Shown: in pieces, positions 9,122 through 17,697 of the stretch
Layout: each line of letters begins with the position of its first letter
How positions within the stretch are numbered: the stretch's first letter is position 1
From: Acidobacteriota bacterium
Lineage (GTDB): Bacteria; Acidobacteriota; Terriglobia; Acidiferrales; UBA7541
Length of the DNA: 58,691 bases
Direction of reading: 5' to 3'
NCBI GenBank assembly: GCA_003223295.1
Contig: QHYM01000325.1
Coordinates: 1-58,691, forward strand
The notes under the pieces: generated by a model
What the model was told of the DNA's origin: nothing
What the model saw: the letters and a program-made list of their open reading frames with translations, nothing else
Database searches by the model: none
Made by a program: the position numbers and the translations under genes

Positions 9122-9700
9122 ATGTCTAAGCAAATTTTGCGAGACAGTTTAGCGGTTCGCCGGCTTCTCGAGGTGAATCCTTCGGATTTGAAGGACGACG
9201 TGGTTGCCATCAACCGCGTCACCAAGGTCGTCAAGGGCGGCAAGAACCTCAGTTTTTCCGCGCTCGTCGTCGTCGGCGACAGCCGTGGCCATGCGGGGTT
9301 TGGCATGGGCAAAGCGCGTGAAGTGCCCATGGCCATCAAGAAGGGCATCGAACAGGCCAAGAAAAACCTGATCAAGATGAACCTCAAGGGTTCCACGATT
9401 CCCCATCAGGTTCTGGGACGTTACGGTTCGGCGCAGGTGCTGTTGAAGCCTGCTTCCGAAGGAACGGGCGTGATTGCGGGCGGCCCGGTGCGCAAGGTGA
9501 TGCAGGTGGCCGGAATTACCAACGTGCTGACGAAATCCATCGGCACATCCAACCCGCACAACGTCATCAAGGCGACGTTTGCGGCGCTGCTGGGCTTGAA
9601 GGACGCTGCTCAGGTAGCCGAGACGCGCTCGAAGACTGTGGAAGAGATTAGCGGCAAGCCTGCCAAAGAAAAGGCTGCCGTCGGTGAGAGCAACGCATGA
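9122..9700 (+). CDS. rpsE: 30S ribosomal protein S5
   Basis: This is a 192-residue S5, involved in decoding accuracy and mRNA unwinding. It shows [19 protein letters not shown], the double-stranded RNA-binding fold [14 protein letters not shown], and the C-terminal [21 protein letters not shown] 9122 is 4 bases after the rplR stop. The stop overlaps the rpmD start as ATGA. Confidence 0.98.
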   Translation: MSKQILRDSLAVRRLLEVNPSDLKDDVVAINRVTKVVKGGKNLSFSALVVVGDSRGHAGFGMGKAREVPMAIKKGIEQAKKNLIKMNLKGSTIPHQVLGRYGSAQVLLKPASEGTGVIAGGPVRKVMQVAGITNVLTKSIGTSNPHNVIKATFAALLGLKDAAQVAETRSKTVEEISGKPAKEKAAVGESNA

Positions 9701-9906
9701 CCGCGCAAAAGAAAACTGCCGCGAAAAGTTCCGGCAACGTGAAGATCAAGTGGGTGGTCAGCTTCATTGGCTGCACCGATGACATGCGTCAAACCATCCG
9801 CGGCCTGGGCCTGCGGAGATTGCACCAGGTGGTGGAGCGCCAGGACACGCCGGCGGTGCGCGGCATGATTCACAAGGTGCGCCACCTCGTGGAAGTGGTG
9901 GAGTAG
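9697..9906 (+). CDS. rpmD: 50S ribosomal protein L30
   Basis: This is a 69-residue L30; the extra 10 or so residues over the usual 58-60 are an N-terminal Lys/Ala lead. The core shows [20 protein letters not shown] and ends [16 protein letters not shown]. It overlaps rpsE by 4 bases. L30 is absent from several bacterial lineages, so its presence is mildly informative. Confidence 0.96.
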   Translation: MTAQKKTAAKSSGNVKIKWVVSFIGCTDDMRQTIRGLGLRRLHQVVERQDTPAVRGMIHKVRHLVEVVE

Positions 9907-9910
9907 ACCG

Positions 9911-10438
9911 ATGGCGAAGAAAACTGCAAGCCGCCCGCGCAGGCGCGGTCAGCACAAGCCGGCGACTCCGGCATCGAAAGGGCGCCGCTCTTTCACGCTT
10001 GCGAATTTGCATCCGCCTGCGGGCTCGCGTATCCGCAAGGTCCGCGTGGGCCGCGGCATGGGTTCCAAGCTCGGCAAAACCGCGGGCGCCGGCAACAAAG
10101 GGCAGAAATCCCGCCGCGGCTATTCACGCCGCCGTGGGTTTGAAGGCGGCCAGATGCCGCTGCATCGCCGCATTCCGAAGCGCGGCTTTCACAATCCGTT
10201 TGGCGTCACCTATTCGGTGGTGAACTTGGAAGAGCTCAACGTTTTTCCCGCCGGGGAAACGGTCACTCCCGATTTGCTTCGCGCGCATGGTTTTGTCCGC
10301 CGCGTCACCGGCCCCGTCAAGGTCCTGGGTGACGGCGAATTGAAGGCCAAGCTGGCGATTCACGCGCACGCTTTCAGCGCGTCGGCCAAGGAGAAAATTG
10401 CCAAGGCGGGCGGCACGTTTGAGGTGCTGGCCTCTTAG
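9911..10438 (+). CDS. rplO: 50S ribosomal protein L15
   Basis: This is a 175-residue L15, about 30 longer than usual because of a basic N-terminus ([15 protein letters not shown] and onward). The family core starts at [20 protein letters not shown] and includes [20 protein letters not shown] and [19 protein letters not shown]. It is a late-assembly protein near the central protuberance. secY follows after 19 bases. Confidence 0.97.
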   Translation: MAKKTASRPRRRGQHKPATPASKGRRSFTLANLHPPAGSRIRKVRVGRGMGSKLGKTAGAGNKGQKSRRGYSRRRGFEGGQMPLHRRIPKRGFHNPFGVTYSVVNLEELNVFPAGETVTPDLLRAHGFVRRVTGPVKVLGDGELKAKLAIHAHAFSASAKEKIAKAGGTFEVLAS

Positions 10439-10457
10439 CGAGTTTTAAGGAACGAAG

Positions 10458-11852
10458 ATGAACCGGTTCGTCGAAGCCGTCCGAAACATGTTCCGCATCG
10501 AAGACTTGCGGAACCGCGTCCTGTTCACGCTAGCCTTGCTGGCGGTCTACCGTATTGGTGCGCACATTCCCACGCCCGGCATCAACGTCACCGAGTTGGA
10601 GCGCATCTTCAGCCAGGCGCAGGGTTCAGCGCTGGGCCTCTTCGATCTTTTCAGCGGCGGGAACTTCCGCCAGCTCACCATTTTCGCGCTGGGCATCATG
10701 CCCTACATCACCGCTTCCATCATCCTTCAGTTGATGCAGGTGGTCTTCCCTTACCTCGAGCGGTTGCAGAAGGAAGGCGAGCTTGGCCGGCAGAAGATTA
10801 CCCAGTACACGCGCTACCTGACCATCGTCCTGAGTATCATCCAGTCCCTGACCATCGCCGGCACACTGCAGTCGCAGCCCAATCTGGTCTACCACCACGG
10901 CCCATCGTTCGTGTTGATGACCATTCTCACCTTGACCACCGGTTCCGCTTTCATCATGTGGCTGGGCGAACAGATTAGCGAACGCGGCATTGGCAACGGC
11001 ATGTCGTTGATCATCTTCGTCGGCATCGTTGTCGGTTTGCCGCGCGCCATCAACGACCTTTACGAGAAAGCCTTCGTCACTCACCAGTGGGGTGGCTTCA
11101 CTCCCATCTACATCATCCTTCTCGTGGTCTTGATGATTGCCGTGGTGGCTTTCATCGTTTTCGTCGAGGGTGGCCAGCGCCGCATCCCGGTGCAGTATGC
11201 CAAGCGCGTGGTCGGGCGCCGAGTGATGGGCGGACAATCTTCTTACCTGCCGCTGCGTGTTAATTCCGGCGGCGTGATTCCGCCGATTTTTGCCAGTTCC
11301 TTGCTGGCATTTCCGGCAACCATTGCGCTGGCCCTGAATCACAAATACGCCTTTGTGGACACCATCCAGTCCTACGTCAAATGGGGTGAGCCGCTCTACA
11401 CGCTCCTCTACGTGACCCTTATTCTGGTCTTCGCGTTTTTTTACATCGGCATCGTTTTTAATCCCACGGAGCTTGCCGACAACATGCGCAAGAATGGCGG
11501 CTTCATTCCGGGAATTCGCCCGGGCCGCACCACCTCCGACCATGTCAGCAAGATTCTGAAGCGCCTTACGCTGATTGGCGCCGTTTACCTGGCGGCTGTT
11601 TGCTTGCTCCCCGAGTGGATGATCGCCGGGATTCACCTCGACCATCTGGGCTGGGGCATCGGCGCTTGGTTTGACCGCCACTTCCCGACCTCGTTCTTGA
11701 AGGGCCTGGGCGTGAATTTCTACTTTGGCGGTACCTCGCTGCTGATTGTCGTCGGCGTGGCCATGGACACGGTGCAGCAACTTGAAGCTCAGTTGGTAAT
11801 GAGGAATTACGAAGGGTTTGCCCGGAAGGGCCGGTTGCGCGGTCGGCGCTAG
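10458..11852 (+). CDS. secY: Protein translocase channel subunit SecY
   Basis: This is a 464-residue inner-membrane channel with about ten transmembrane segments. Landmarks are RIGAHIPTPGIN after the first helix, the plug-region FDLFSGGNFRQLTIFALGIM, and the cytoplasmic loop QRRIPVQYAKRVVGRRVMGG. The C-terminal IPGIRPGRTTSDHVSKILKR carries loop contacts for SecA and the ribosome. SecA is in this window at 44843. The gene sits in its standard spc position before adk. Confidence 0.98.
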   Translation: MNRFVEAVRNMFRIEDLRNRVLFTLALLAVYRIGAHIPTPGINVTELERIFSQAQGSALGLFDLFSGGNFRQLTIFALGIMPYITASIILQLMQVVFPYLERLQKEGELGRQKITQYTRYLTIVLSIIQSLTIAGTLQSQPNLVYHHGPSFVLMTILTLTTGSAFIMWLGEQISERGIGNGMSLIIFVGIVVGLPRAINDLYEKAFVTHQWGGFTPIYIILLVVLMIAVVAFIVFVEGGQRRIPVQYAKRVVGRRVMGGQSSYLPLRVNSGGVIPPIFASSLLAFPATIALALNHKYAFVDTIQSYVKWGEPLYTLLYVTLILVFAFFYIGIVFNPTELADNMRKNGGFIPGIRPGRTTSDHVSKILKRLTLIGAVYLAAVCLLPEWMIAGIHLDHLGWGIGAWFDRHFPTSFLKGLGVNFYFGGTSLLIVVGVAMDTVQQLEAQLVMRNYEGFARKGRLRGRR

Positions 11853-11866
11853 GGGAGACAAGCGGA

Positions 11867-12553
11867 GTGGCTCCGGAGACTCGGGCCCCGGAAAGATTGG
11901 ACCGCGCTGTCATTTTTCTTGGGCCTCCGGGCGCGGGAAAAGGCACGCAAGCGAAGGAGCTGGCAAAGCTATATCGCGTGCCGCATCTTTCTACGGGCGA
12001 CATGTTTCGCGAGCATGTCAGCATGGGCTCTCCGCTGGGCATGCAAGTCAAGCCCATTATGGAGCGCGGTGACCTGGTTCCGGACTCTCTGGTGCTGAAA
12101 ATGGTCCGGGAGCGCATCGAGCGGCCGGATTGTTCGCACGGTTTTGTGTTTGACGGTTTCCCCCGGACCGTCGCGCAGGCGCAGTACTTGAGCGTCTTGC
12201 TGCGGCAGAACGGTTACCGGCCGGCGCTGGTTGTGCACTTTGCGCTGGATCCGGCTCTGGTGCTGAAGCGCATCACCGGCAGGCGCATGTGCAAGGTGGG
12301 CGGCGAGATTTATAATATTTACGAGCGCCCGCCCAAATCGGATATGCGCTGCGATAACGATGGCGGTGAGCTCGTGCAGCGGCCGGACGACCGGGAAGAG
12401 ATTGTAGCGCCCCGTCTGCAGGCCTACGAGAAACTGACCGAGCCGCTGGTGTCGTATTACCGGAGGCTGGGGCGCTTGCACGACGTGGATGCTTCGAAGA
12501 GCATCGACGAAGTGAGGAAGTGCGTGCTTGAGATTGTGCGCAACTCACGCTAG
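11867..12553 (+). CDS. adk: Adenylate kinase
   Basis: This 228-residue enzyme interconverts ATP plus AMP and two ADP. The P-loop GPPGAGKGTQAKELAKLY starts near residue 19, followed by HLSTGDMFR (AMP binding) and DGFPRTVAQAQ. The LID region has RRMCKVGGEIYN with only isolated Cys, so no zinc site. The GTG at 11867 with GCGGAG-like purines upstream gives a short N-terminal lead; an internal start is possible but would leave little ahead of the P-loop. It follows secY, as in many bacteria. Confidence 0.96.
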   Translation: MAPETRAPERLDRAVIFLGPPGAGKGTQAKELAKLYRVPHLSTGDMFREHVSMGSPLGMQVKPIMERGDLVPDSLVLKMVRERIERPDCSHGFVFDGFPRTVAQAQYLSVLLRQNGYRPALVVHFALDPALVLKRITGRRMCKVGGEIYNIYERPPKSDMRCDNDGGELVQRPDDREEIVAPRLQAYEKLTEPLVSYYRRLGRLHDVDASKSIDEVRKCVLEIVRNSR

Positions 12554-12650
12554 GCGGACGCGCAGACTAAGGACGCGAAGGGCCGCTGATAGTCGGTGCG
12601 GTCAGGGCTGCGAAGCATTGGCGCGGTAAGCGCCGCTAGCAAAAGGATCG

Positions 12651-13424
12651 ATGGCGATTCACCTGCGAAGTGCCGAAGAGCTGCAAAAGATGCACCGCGC
12701 AGGGCTGATCGTTTACGAAGTCTTGACCGCGCTGCGAAGCGCCGTCAAGCCTGGCATGACCACGATGGACCTCGAGAAGCTCGCCGAGGGAAAAATCGCG
12801 GGAAAGCCGGGACATGCAGCGTTCAAGGGCTACCGCGGATATCCGTGCCTGCTGTGTACTTCGGTGAACAGCGAGATCGTTCACGGGATTCCGTCGCCCA
12901 AGCGCAAATTGCGCGAGGGCGACATCGTCTCGATTGATTTCGGGATGGAAGTGGACGGCTATTACGCGGATTCTGCGGTGACGGTTCCTTTGGGCGCGAT
13001 TCGGCCGGAAGTGCAGAAGCTGCTGGACGTGACCAGGGAATCGCTGGACCGCGCCATTGATAAGATGCGCGCCGGTAACCGCCTCGGCGACGTCGGCCAC
13101 GCGGTGCAGAGCTGGGTCGAGCAGCACGGTTTTTCGGTGGTGCGGGAATTCGTTGGGCATGGCATCGGCACCAGAATGCATGACGAGCCCAACCTGCCGA
13201 ACTACGGGGAAGAAGGCCGCGGCGCGCGTTTGCAGGAAGGCATGGTCATCGCGGTCGAACCGATGGTCAATGCCGGCCGCCCGGAAGTGCGGATGCGCGA
13301 TGAGTGGGTTGCGGAAACTGCGGATGGCAGCCCCTCGGCGCACTTCGAGCATACCGTGGCGGTCACCGCCAACGGGCCGTGGATTTTAACGCGCCCGAAA
13401 GAAGTGACCGGGCCATCGTGGTAA
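12651..13424 (+). CDS. map: Methionine aminopeptidase, type I
   Basis: This 257-residue metalloprotease removes the initiator Met. The five metal ligands of the pita-bread fold can be placed: Asp in SIDFGMEVDGYYAD (two), His in GHGIGTRMHDEPN, and Glu in VAVEPMVNAG and in the C-terminal region before the end. HFEHTVAVTANG is the usual closing segment. AAAAGGATCG precedes ATG 12651. The adk-map-infA order is typical. Confidence 0.97.
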   Translation: MAIHLRSAEELQKMHRAGLIVYEVLTALRSAVKPGMTTMDLEKLAEGKIAGKPGHAAFKGYRGYPCLLCTSVNSEIVHGIPSPKRKLREGDIVSIDFGMEVDGYYADSAVTVPLGAIRPEVQKLLDVTRESLDRAIDKMRAGNRLGDVGHAVQSWVEQHGFSVVREFVGHGIGTRMHDEPNLPNYGEEGRGARLQEGMVIAVEPMVNAGRPEVRMRDEWVAETADGSPSAHFEHTVAVTANGPWILTRPKEVTGPSW

Positions 13425-13427
13425 GGC

Positions 13428-13452
13428 TTGTAGAGGCCGGGCTTTAGCCCGG
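13428..13452. repeat. REP-type palindrome after map
   Basis: TTGTAGAGGCCGGGCTTTAG followed by CCCGG forms an inverted repeat (CCGGGCT against AGCCCGG) in the 49-base map-infA spacer. It shares the TTGTAGAGGC head and the GGGCTTTAGCCC centre with the elements at 494 and 16871. Confidence 0.75.
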
Positions 13453-13473
13453 GTCTCGTAAACACAGGAGAAT

Positions 13474-13734
13474 ATGGCGAAGGGGTTTGAAGAAAAGAAG
13501 AAGGGCGACTCGGGAAATCCGAAAGAGGACGCCATTGAAGTGATGGCCACGGTCATCGAGCCGCTGCCCAACGCCATGTTCCGCGTCGAGCTGGAGAACA
13601 AGCACCAGGTCCTCGCGCACGTCTCCGGCAAGATGCGCAAGAATTTTATCCGCATTCTCGCGGGAGACAAGGTTGCGGTCGAGCTCTCGCCTTATGATTT
13701 GACGCGCGGCCGCATTGTGTATCGCTATAAATAG
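13474..13734 (+). CDS. infA: Translation initiation factor IF-1
   Basis: This is an 86-residue S1-type OB-fold protein that blocks the ribosomal A site during initiation. The core is nearly consensus: [36 protein letters not shown] and [17 protein letters not shown]. The N-terminus ([18 protein letters not shown]) is about 14 residues longer than usual. An ACAGGAG ribosome binding site precedes ATG 13474, supporting the longer start. Confidence 0.97.
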   Translation: MAKGFEEKKKGDSGNPKEDAIEVMATVIEPLPNAMFRVELENKHQVLAHVSGKMRKNFIRILAGDKVAVELSPYDLTRGRIVYRYK

Positions 13735-13773
13735 TGGATGCGAGCTGATTTTTGCGGTCGGATTGAGGAGCAC

Positions 13774-13887
13774 ATGAAAGTAAGAGCATCGGTGAAAAAA
13801 ATTTGTGACAAGTGCAAGGTGATCCACCGGCGCGGAGTGGTGCGGGTGATTTGCGTCAACCCCAAGCACAAGCAGCGCCAGGGATAG
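13774..13887 (+). CDS. rpmJ: 50S ribosomal protein L36, zinc-binding form
   Basis: This is a 37-residue protein. It starts [20 protein letters not shown] and contains a second Cys/His pair (VICVNPKH), the C-C-C-H zinc site of L36. GATTGAGGAG lies just upstream of ATG 13774. It stands in its usual place between infA and rpsM. Confidence 0.97.
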   Translation: MKVRASVKKICDKCKVIHRRGVVRVICVNPKHKQRQG

Positions 13888-13963
13888 TATTGGTACTTCT
13901 AACTGAAATCTTTTTGCCTTTGTTCTAAGAGAAAGGTTTTAGAGAAGCTGAACAGGAGAAATT

Positions 13964-14353
13964 ATGGCACGCATCGCAGGTGTTGATCTTCCCGTGCAGA
14001 AGCGCCTTTGGGTCGGCCTGACGTCGATCTATGGCATCGGGCAGGAGCGCGCGCGCAAGCTCGCCGCCAAGGCTGGTGTCGATCACACGAAAAAGATTCG
14101 CGACCTGACCGAAGATGAAATCAATCATCTTCGCCAGGCCATCGAGCAGGAAGGCCGCGTCGAAGGCGATCTCCGCAAGGAGATTCAGATGAACATCCGC
14201 CGGCTGATTGAAATTCAGGCCTATCGCGGCATTCGCCATCGGCGCAATTTGCCGGTTCGCGGCCAGCGTACACATACCAACGCGCGCACCCGCAAGGGTC
14301 CGCGTCGTGGCGCCGTTGCGGCGAAGAAGAAGACCGTCGGCAAGAAGGGCTAA
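13964..14353 (+). CDS. rpsM: 30S ribosomal protein S13
   Basis: This is a 129-residue S13 at the top of the 30S head, contacting P-site tRNA. Landmarks are [32 protein letters not shown] and the C-terminal [21 protein letters not shown] strong AACAGGAG precedes ATG 13964. The 76-base AT-rich spacer after rpmJ might hold a secondary promoter, but none is convincing. Confidence 0.98.
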   Translation: MARIAGVDLPVQKRLWVGLTSIYGIGQERARKLAAKAGVDHTKKIRDLTEDEINHLRQAIEQEGRVEGDLRKEIQMNIRRLIEIQAYRGIRHRRNLPVRGQRTHTNARTRKGPRRGAVAAKKKTVGKKG

Positions 14354-14362
14354 GCAGATTCG

Positions 14363-14387
14363 TTGTAGGGGCGGGGCTTGCCCCGTC
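14363..14387. repeat. REP-type palindrome after rpsM
   Basis: TTGTAGGGGCGGGGCTTGCC followed by CCGTC pairs GGGGC with GCCCC. It is the same family as the palindromes at 8669 and 16871 and lies in the spacer before rpsK. Confidence 0.75.
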
Positions 14388-14425
14388 CGGGTTTGGCAAG
14401 ATCGAGTTCAGGAACGGAGTGCATC

Positions 14426-14884
14426 GTGGCCAAGGAACCAAAGAGCACAGCAACAACGCCGGAAGGCGCAGCAGGGGCAAAACCGGCCGGGGCCAAGCGC
14501 AAGAAGGAATTCAAGAAGAAGCGCGAGCGCCGCGTGGTGCCGCACGGCGTCGTGTACGTGGCTGCGTCGTTCAACAACACGCAGATCACCATCACCGACC
14601 CCGACGGCCGCACCATGTGCTGGTCTTCGTCCGGCGCCATCGGCTTCAAGGGCTCGCGTAAGGGCACGCCTTACGCCGCGCAGCAGGCCTCGCTGGCTGC
14701 CGCGGGCGTCGCGCGCGACCAATACGGCATGAAGAGCGTGGAAGTGCGCGTGAAGGGCCCGGGCTCGGGACGCGAGTCCGCCGTCCGCGCGCTGTCCGCC
14801 GCCGGACTGCACATTGTGCTGATCCGCGACGTCACGCCGATTCCGCACAACGGCTGCCGTCCGCCCAAGCGCCGCCGCGTGTGA
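14426..14884 (+). CDS. rpsK: 30S ribosomal protein S11
   Basis: This is a 152-residue S11 with a basic N-terminal lead of about 35 residues before the core [20 protein letters not shown]. The core also has [19 protein letters not shown], and the C-terminal [18 protein letters not shown] is invariant-like. GTG 14426 is the likely start, preceded by AGGAACGGAG; longer in-frame reading would run through the upstream palindrome. S11 forms the mRNA exit platform with S7 and S18. Confidence 0.96.
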   Translation: MAKEPKSTATTPEGAAGAKPAGAKRKKEFKKKRERRVVPHGVVYVAASFNNTQITITDPDGRTMCWSSSGAIGFKGSRKGTPYAAQQASLAAAGVARDQYGMKSVEVRVKGPGSGRESAVRALSAAGLHIVLIRDVTPIPHNGCRPPKRRRV

Positions 14885-14948
14885 CGCCGTTTGAATTTGA
14901 CTGAAAACTGACGACTGAAAACGTTTTTTCGTGAAGGGAGAATAGAAG

Positions 14949-15581
14949 TTGGCAAGACACCGAGATGCAGTCTGCCGCCTGTGCCGCAGGGAAGGGCAGA
15001 AGCTGTTTTTGAAGGGGCTCCGCTGCTTTACCGAGAAGTGCGCCATTGAAAAGCGCAACTTCGTTCCGGGGCAGCACGGCCAATCGCGGCGCCCCAAGGT
15101 CGCGGGTTACGGCCTCCAGTTGCGCGAAAAGCAGAAAGTGAAGCGCACCTACGGCCTGCTCGAACGGCAGTTCCGCAATTACTTTGAGAGGGCTGCGCGG
15201 ACCAAGGGCCACACGGGCGAAAATCTGATCATCACGCTCGAGCGCCGTCTCGATAACGTTGTGTGGCGCGCGGGTCTGGCGTCTTCGCGTTCGCAGGCGC
15301 GGCAGCTTGTGCTGCACGGCCACGTGCGCGTGAACGGGAAGAAGGTCAACATCCCTTCCTACCTCGTCACTGTGGGAGAGGAAATCGCCATCAAGGAAAA
15401 GATGCACCAGAACGCCATGGTGCTCGAAGCGCGCAACGTCGCCCAGAGCCAGAACGCTGTGCCCTGGCTCGAACAGCAGCGTGAACAATTCAAAGCCAGG
15501 GTCGTGGCTCTGCCCAAGCGTGAAGACGTGCAGACGCCCCCGATCAACGAGCAGCTCATCGTCGAGTTGTACTCGAAATAG
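14949..15581 (+). CDS. rpsD: 30S ribosomal protein S4, zinc-binding type
   Basis: This is a 210-residue S4, a primary 16S binder. It starts at TTG 14949 with GAAGGGAG upstream and gives ARHRDAVCRLCRREG. Four Cys near the N-terminus (CRLC, then Cys at about 26 and 31) form the zinc site of the C-plus S4 class. The S4 RNA-binding domain is seen as RLDNVVWRAGLASSRSQARQ and VLHGHVRVNGKKVNIPSYLV. Confidence 0.97.
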   Translation: MARHRDAVCRLCRREGQKLFLKGLRCFTEKCAIEKRNFVPGQHGQSRRPKVAGYGLQLREKQKVKRTYGLLERQFRNYFERAARTKGHTGENLIITLERRLDNVVWRAGLASSRSQARQLVLHGHVRVNGKKVNIPSYLVTVGEEIAIKEKMHQNAMVLEARNVAQSQNAVPWLEQQREQFKARVVALPKREDVQTPPINEQLIVELYSK

Positions 15582-15686
15582 TTTTCAGTTCTTAGGTTCT
15601 TAAGGTTTTGCTGATTAATAGCTGACAACTGAGAACTCTCAAAAGTTTGGTGGTCAACCGCGTTGGCCACGGAAAGAAGGAACAAG

Positions 15687-16721
<1,035 letters not shown>

Positions 16722-16730
16722 CCAGGTTCG

Positions 16731-16898
16731 TTTGTAGGGGCACAGCATGCTGTGCCCTCCTCTTGGTTTGTAGTGGCGGGCTTTCGCGGTGTGTGCGTCC
16801 CGCCCTTAACCGGGAAGCCCGTCCCCGCAGTTCGGCTTTTTGGTGCGCTCTGGATCGGCGCGCCATGGTTTTTGTAGAGGCGGGGCTTTAGCCCCGCT
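16731..16898. repeat. Cluster of REP-type palindromes in the rpoA-rplQ spacer
   Basis: The 322-base spacer between rpoA and rplQ contains TTTGTAGGGGCACAGCATGC with TGTGCCC at 16731-16757, a degenerate copy starting TTTGTAGTGGCGGGCTTT near 16768, and TTTGTAGAGGCGGGGCTTTA with GCCCCGC at 16871-16898. The rest of the spacer (to 17043) shows a GTCATCCCGAACCC / GAGGGATCTG pair but no coding frame I can support. Confidence 0.75.
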
Positions 16899-17043
16899 CT
16901 GAAGCTTTCCTGGCCGTCATCCCGAACCCAGCCGTGCCTTTTGCGAATGGGGGTGAGGGATCTGCTTTTGAGCCAAGAGCGTCGGAACAAACTTGAGACT
17001 GAGAACTAAAACTAGAAACTAAGAACTAGGAAGCGAATAAACC

Positions 17044-17463
17044 ATGCGACATCTCAACTCCGGATCGAAACTCGGCAAGCAGCCCGACCATCGCCGCGCC
17101 GTGCTGCGCAGCCTGGTCACTAGCCTGTTGGAGCACGGGCGCATCACCACCACGCTCACCCGCGCCAAGGCCGCCCGCCCCGTGGTCGAAAAAATGATCA
17201 CCCTCGGCAAGCGCGACACGCTGCAGTCGCGCCGCCAGGCTGCTTCCTTCATTTTGCTGCCTGCCGTCACGCAAAAGCTTTTCAGCGAGATCGCGCCTAA
17301 GTTCGGTGACCGCGCCGGCGGCTACACCCGCATCATCCGTGCCGGCAACCGCGTCGGCGACAACGCCAAAGTGGCCATCCTCGAACTCCTCGGCTACGAG
17401 TACAAGGAAAAAGAAAAGAAGGAAAAGCCCAAGAAGGAAGAGCCCGCCGAAGCCGCCAGCTAG
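17044..17463 (+). CDS. rplQ: 50S ribosomal protein L17
   Basis: This is a 139-residue L17, last gene of the superoperon. It starts [20 protein letters not shown] and contains [19 protein letters not shown] and [21 protein letters not shown] Lys/Glu-rich tail ends the protein. L17 lies near the tunnel exit. An intrinsic terminator follows 64 bases after the stop. Confidence 0.98.
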   Translation: MRHLNSGSKLGKQPDHRRAVLRSLVTSLLEHGRITTTLTRAKAARPVVEKMITLGKRDTLQSRRQAASFILLPAVTQKLFSEIAPKFGDRAGGYTRIIRAGNRVGDNAKVAILELLGYEYKEKEKKEKPKKEEPAEAAS

Positions 17464-17526
17464 CAGGTTGGTGAAGCTTCTCGCTCAGGCCTTTGGGACT
17501 GAGGAACCTTGTCTCCAGACATTTAT

Positions 17527-17560
17527 AGCCCGCTCCGTTTTCCCGGAGCGGGCTTTTTTC
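17527..17560 (+). terminator. Intrinsic terminator of the ribosomal superoperon
   Basis: An 11-bp perfect stem (AGCCCGCTCCG with CGGAGCGGGCT) and a 6-base loop are followed by TTTTTTC. It ends the + strand operon and also separates it from the convergent gene at 17698-20139. Confidence 0.93.
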
Positions 17561-17697
17561 TGTGACTGATCAAATGATGTTGTCGCCTGTTCCTCCGAGC
17601 CTCGGTCGTCAAACAGCAACCAAGCCTACTCGATTATAGGAGTCGGTCCCTCTTCTTCTAATCAGCCTTAGTTGGCCCGATCTAACTCTTCTGTACT

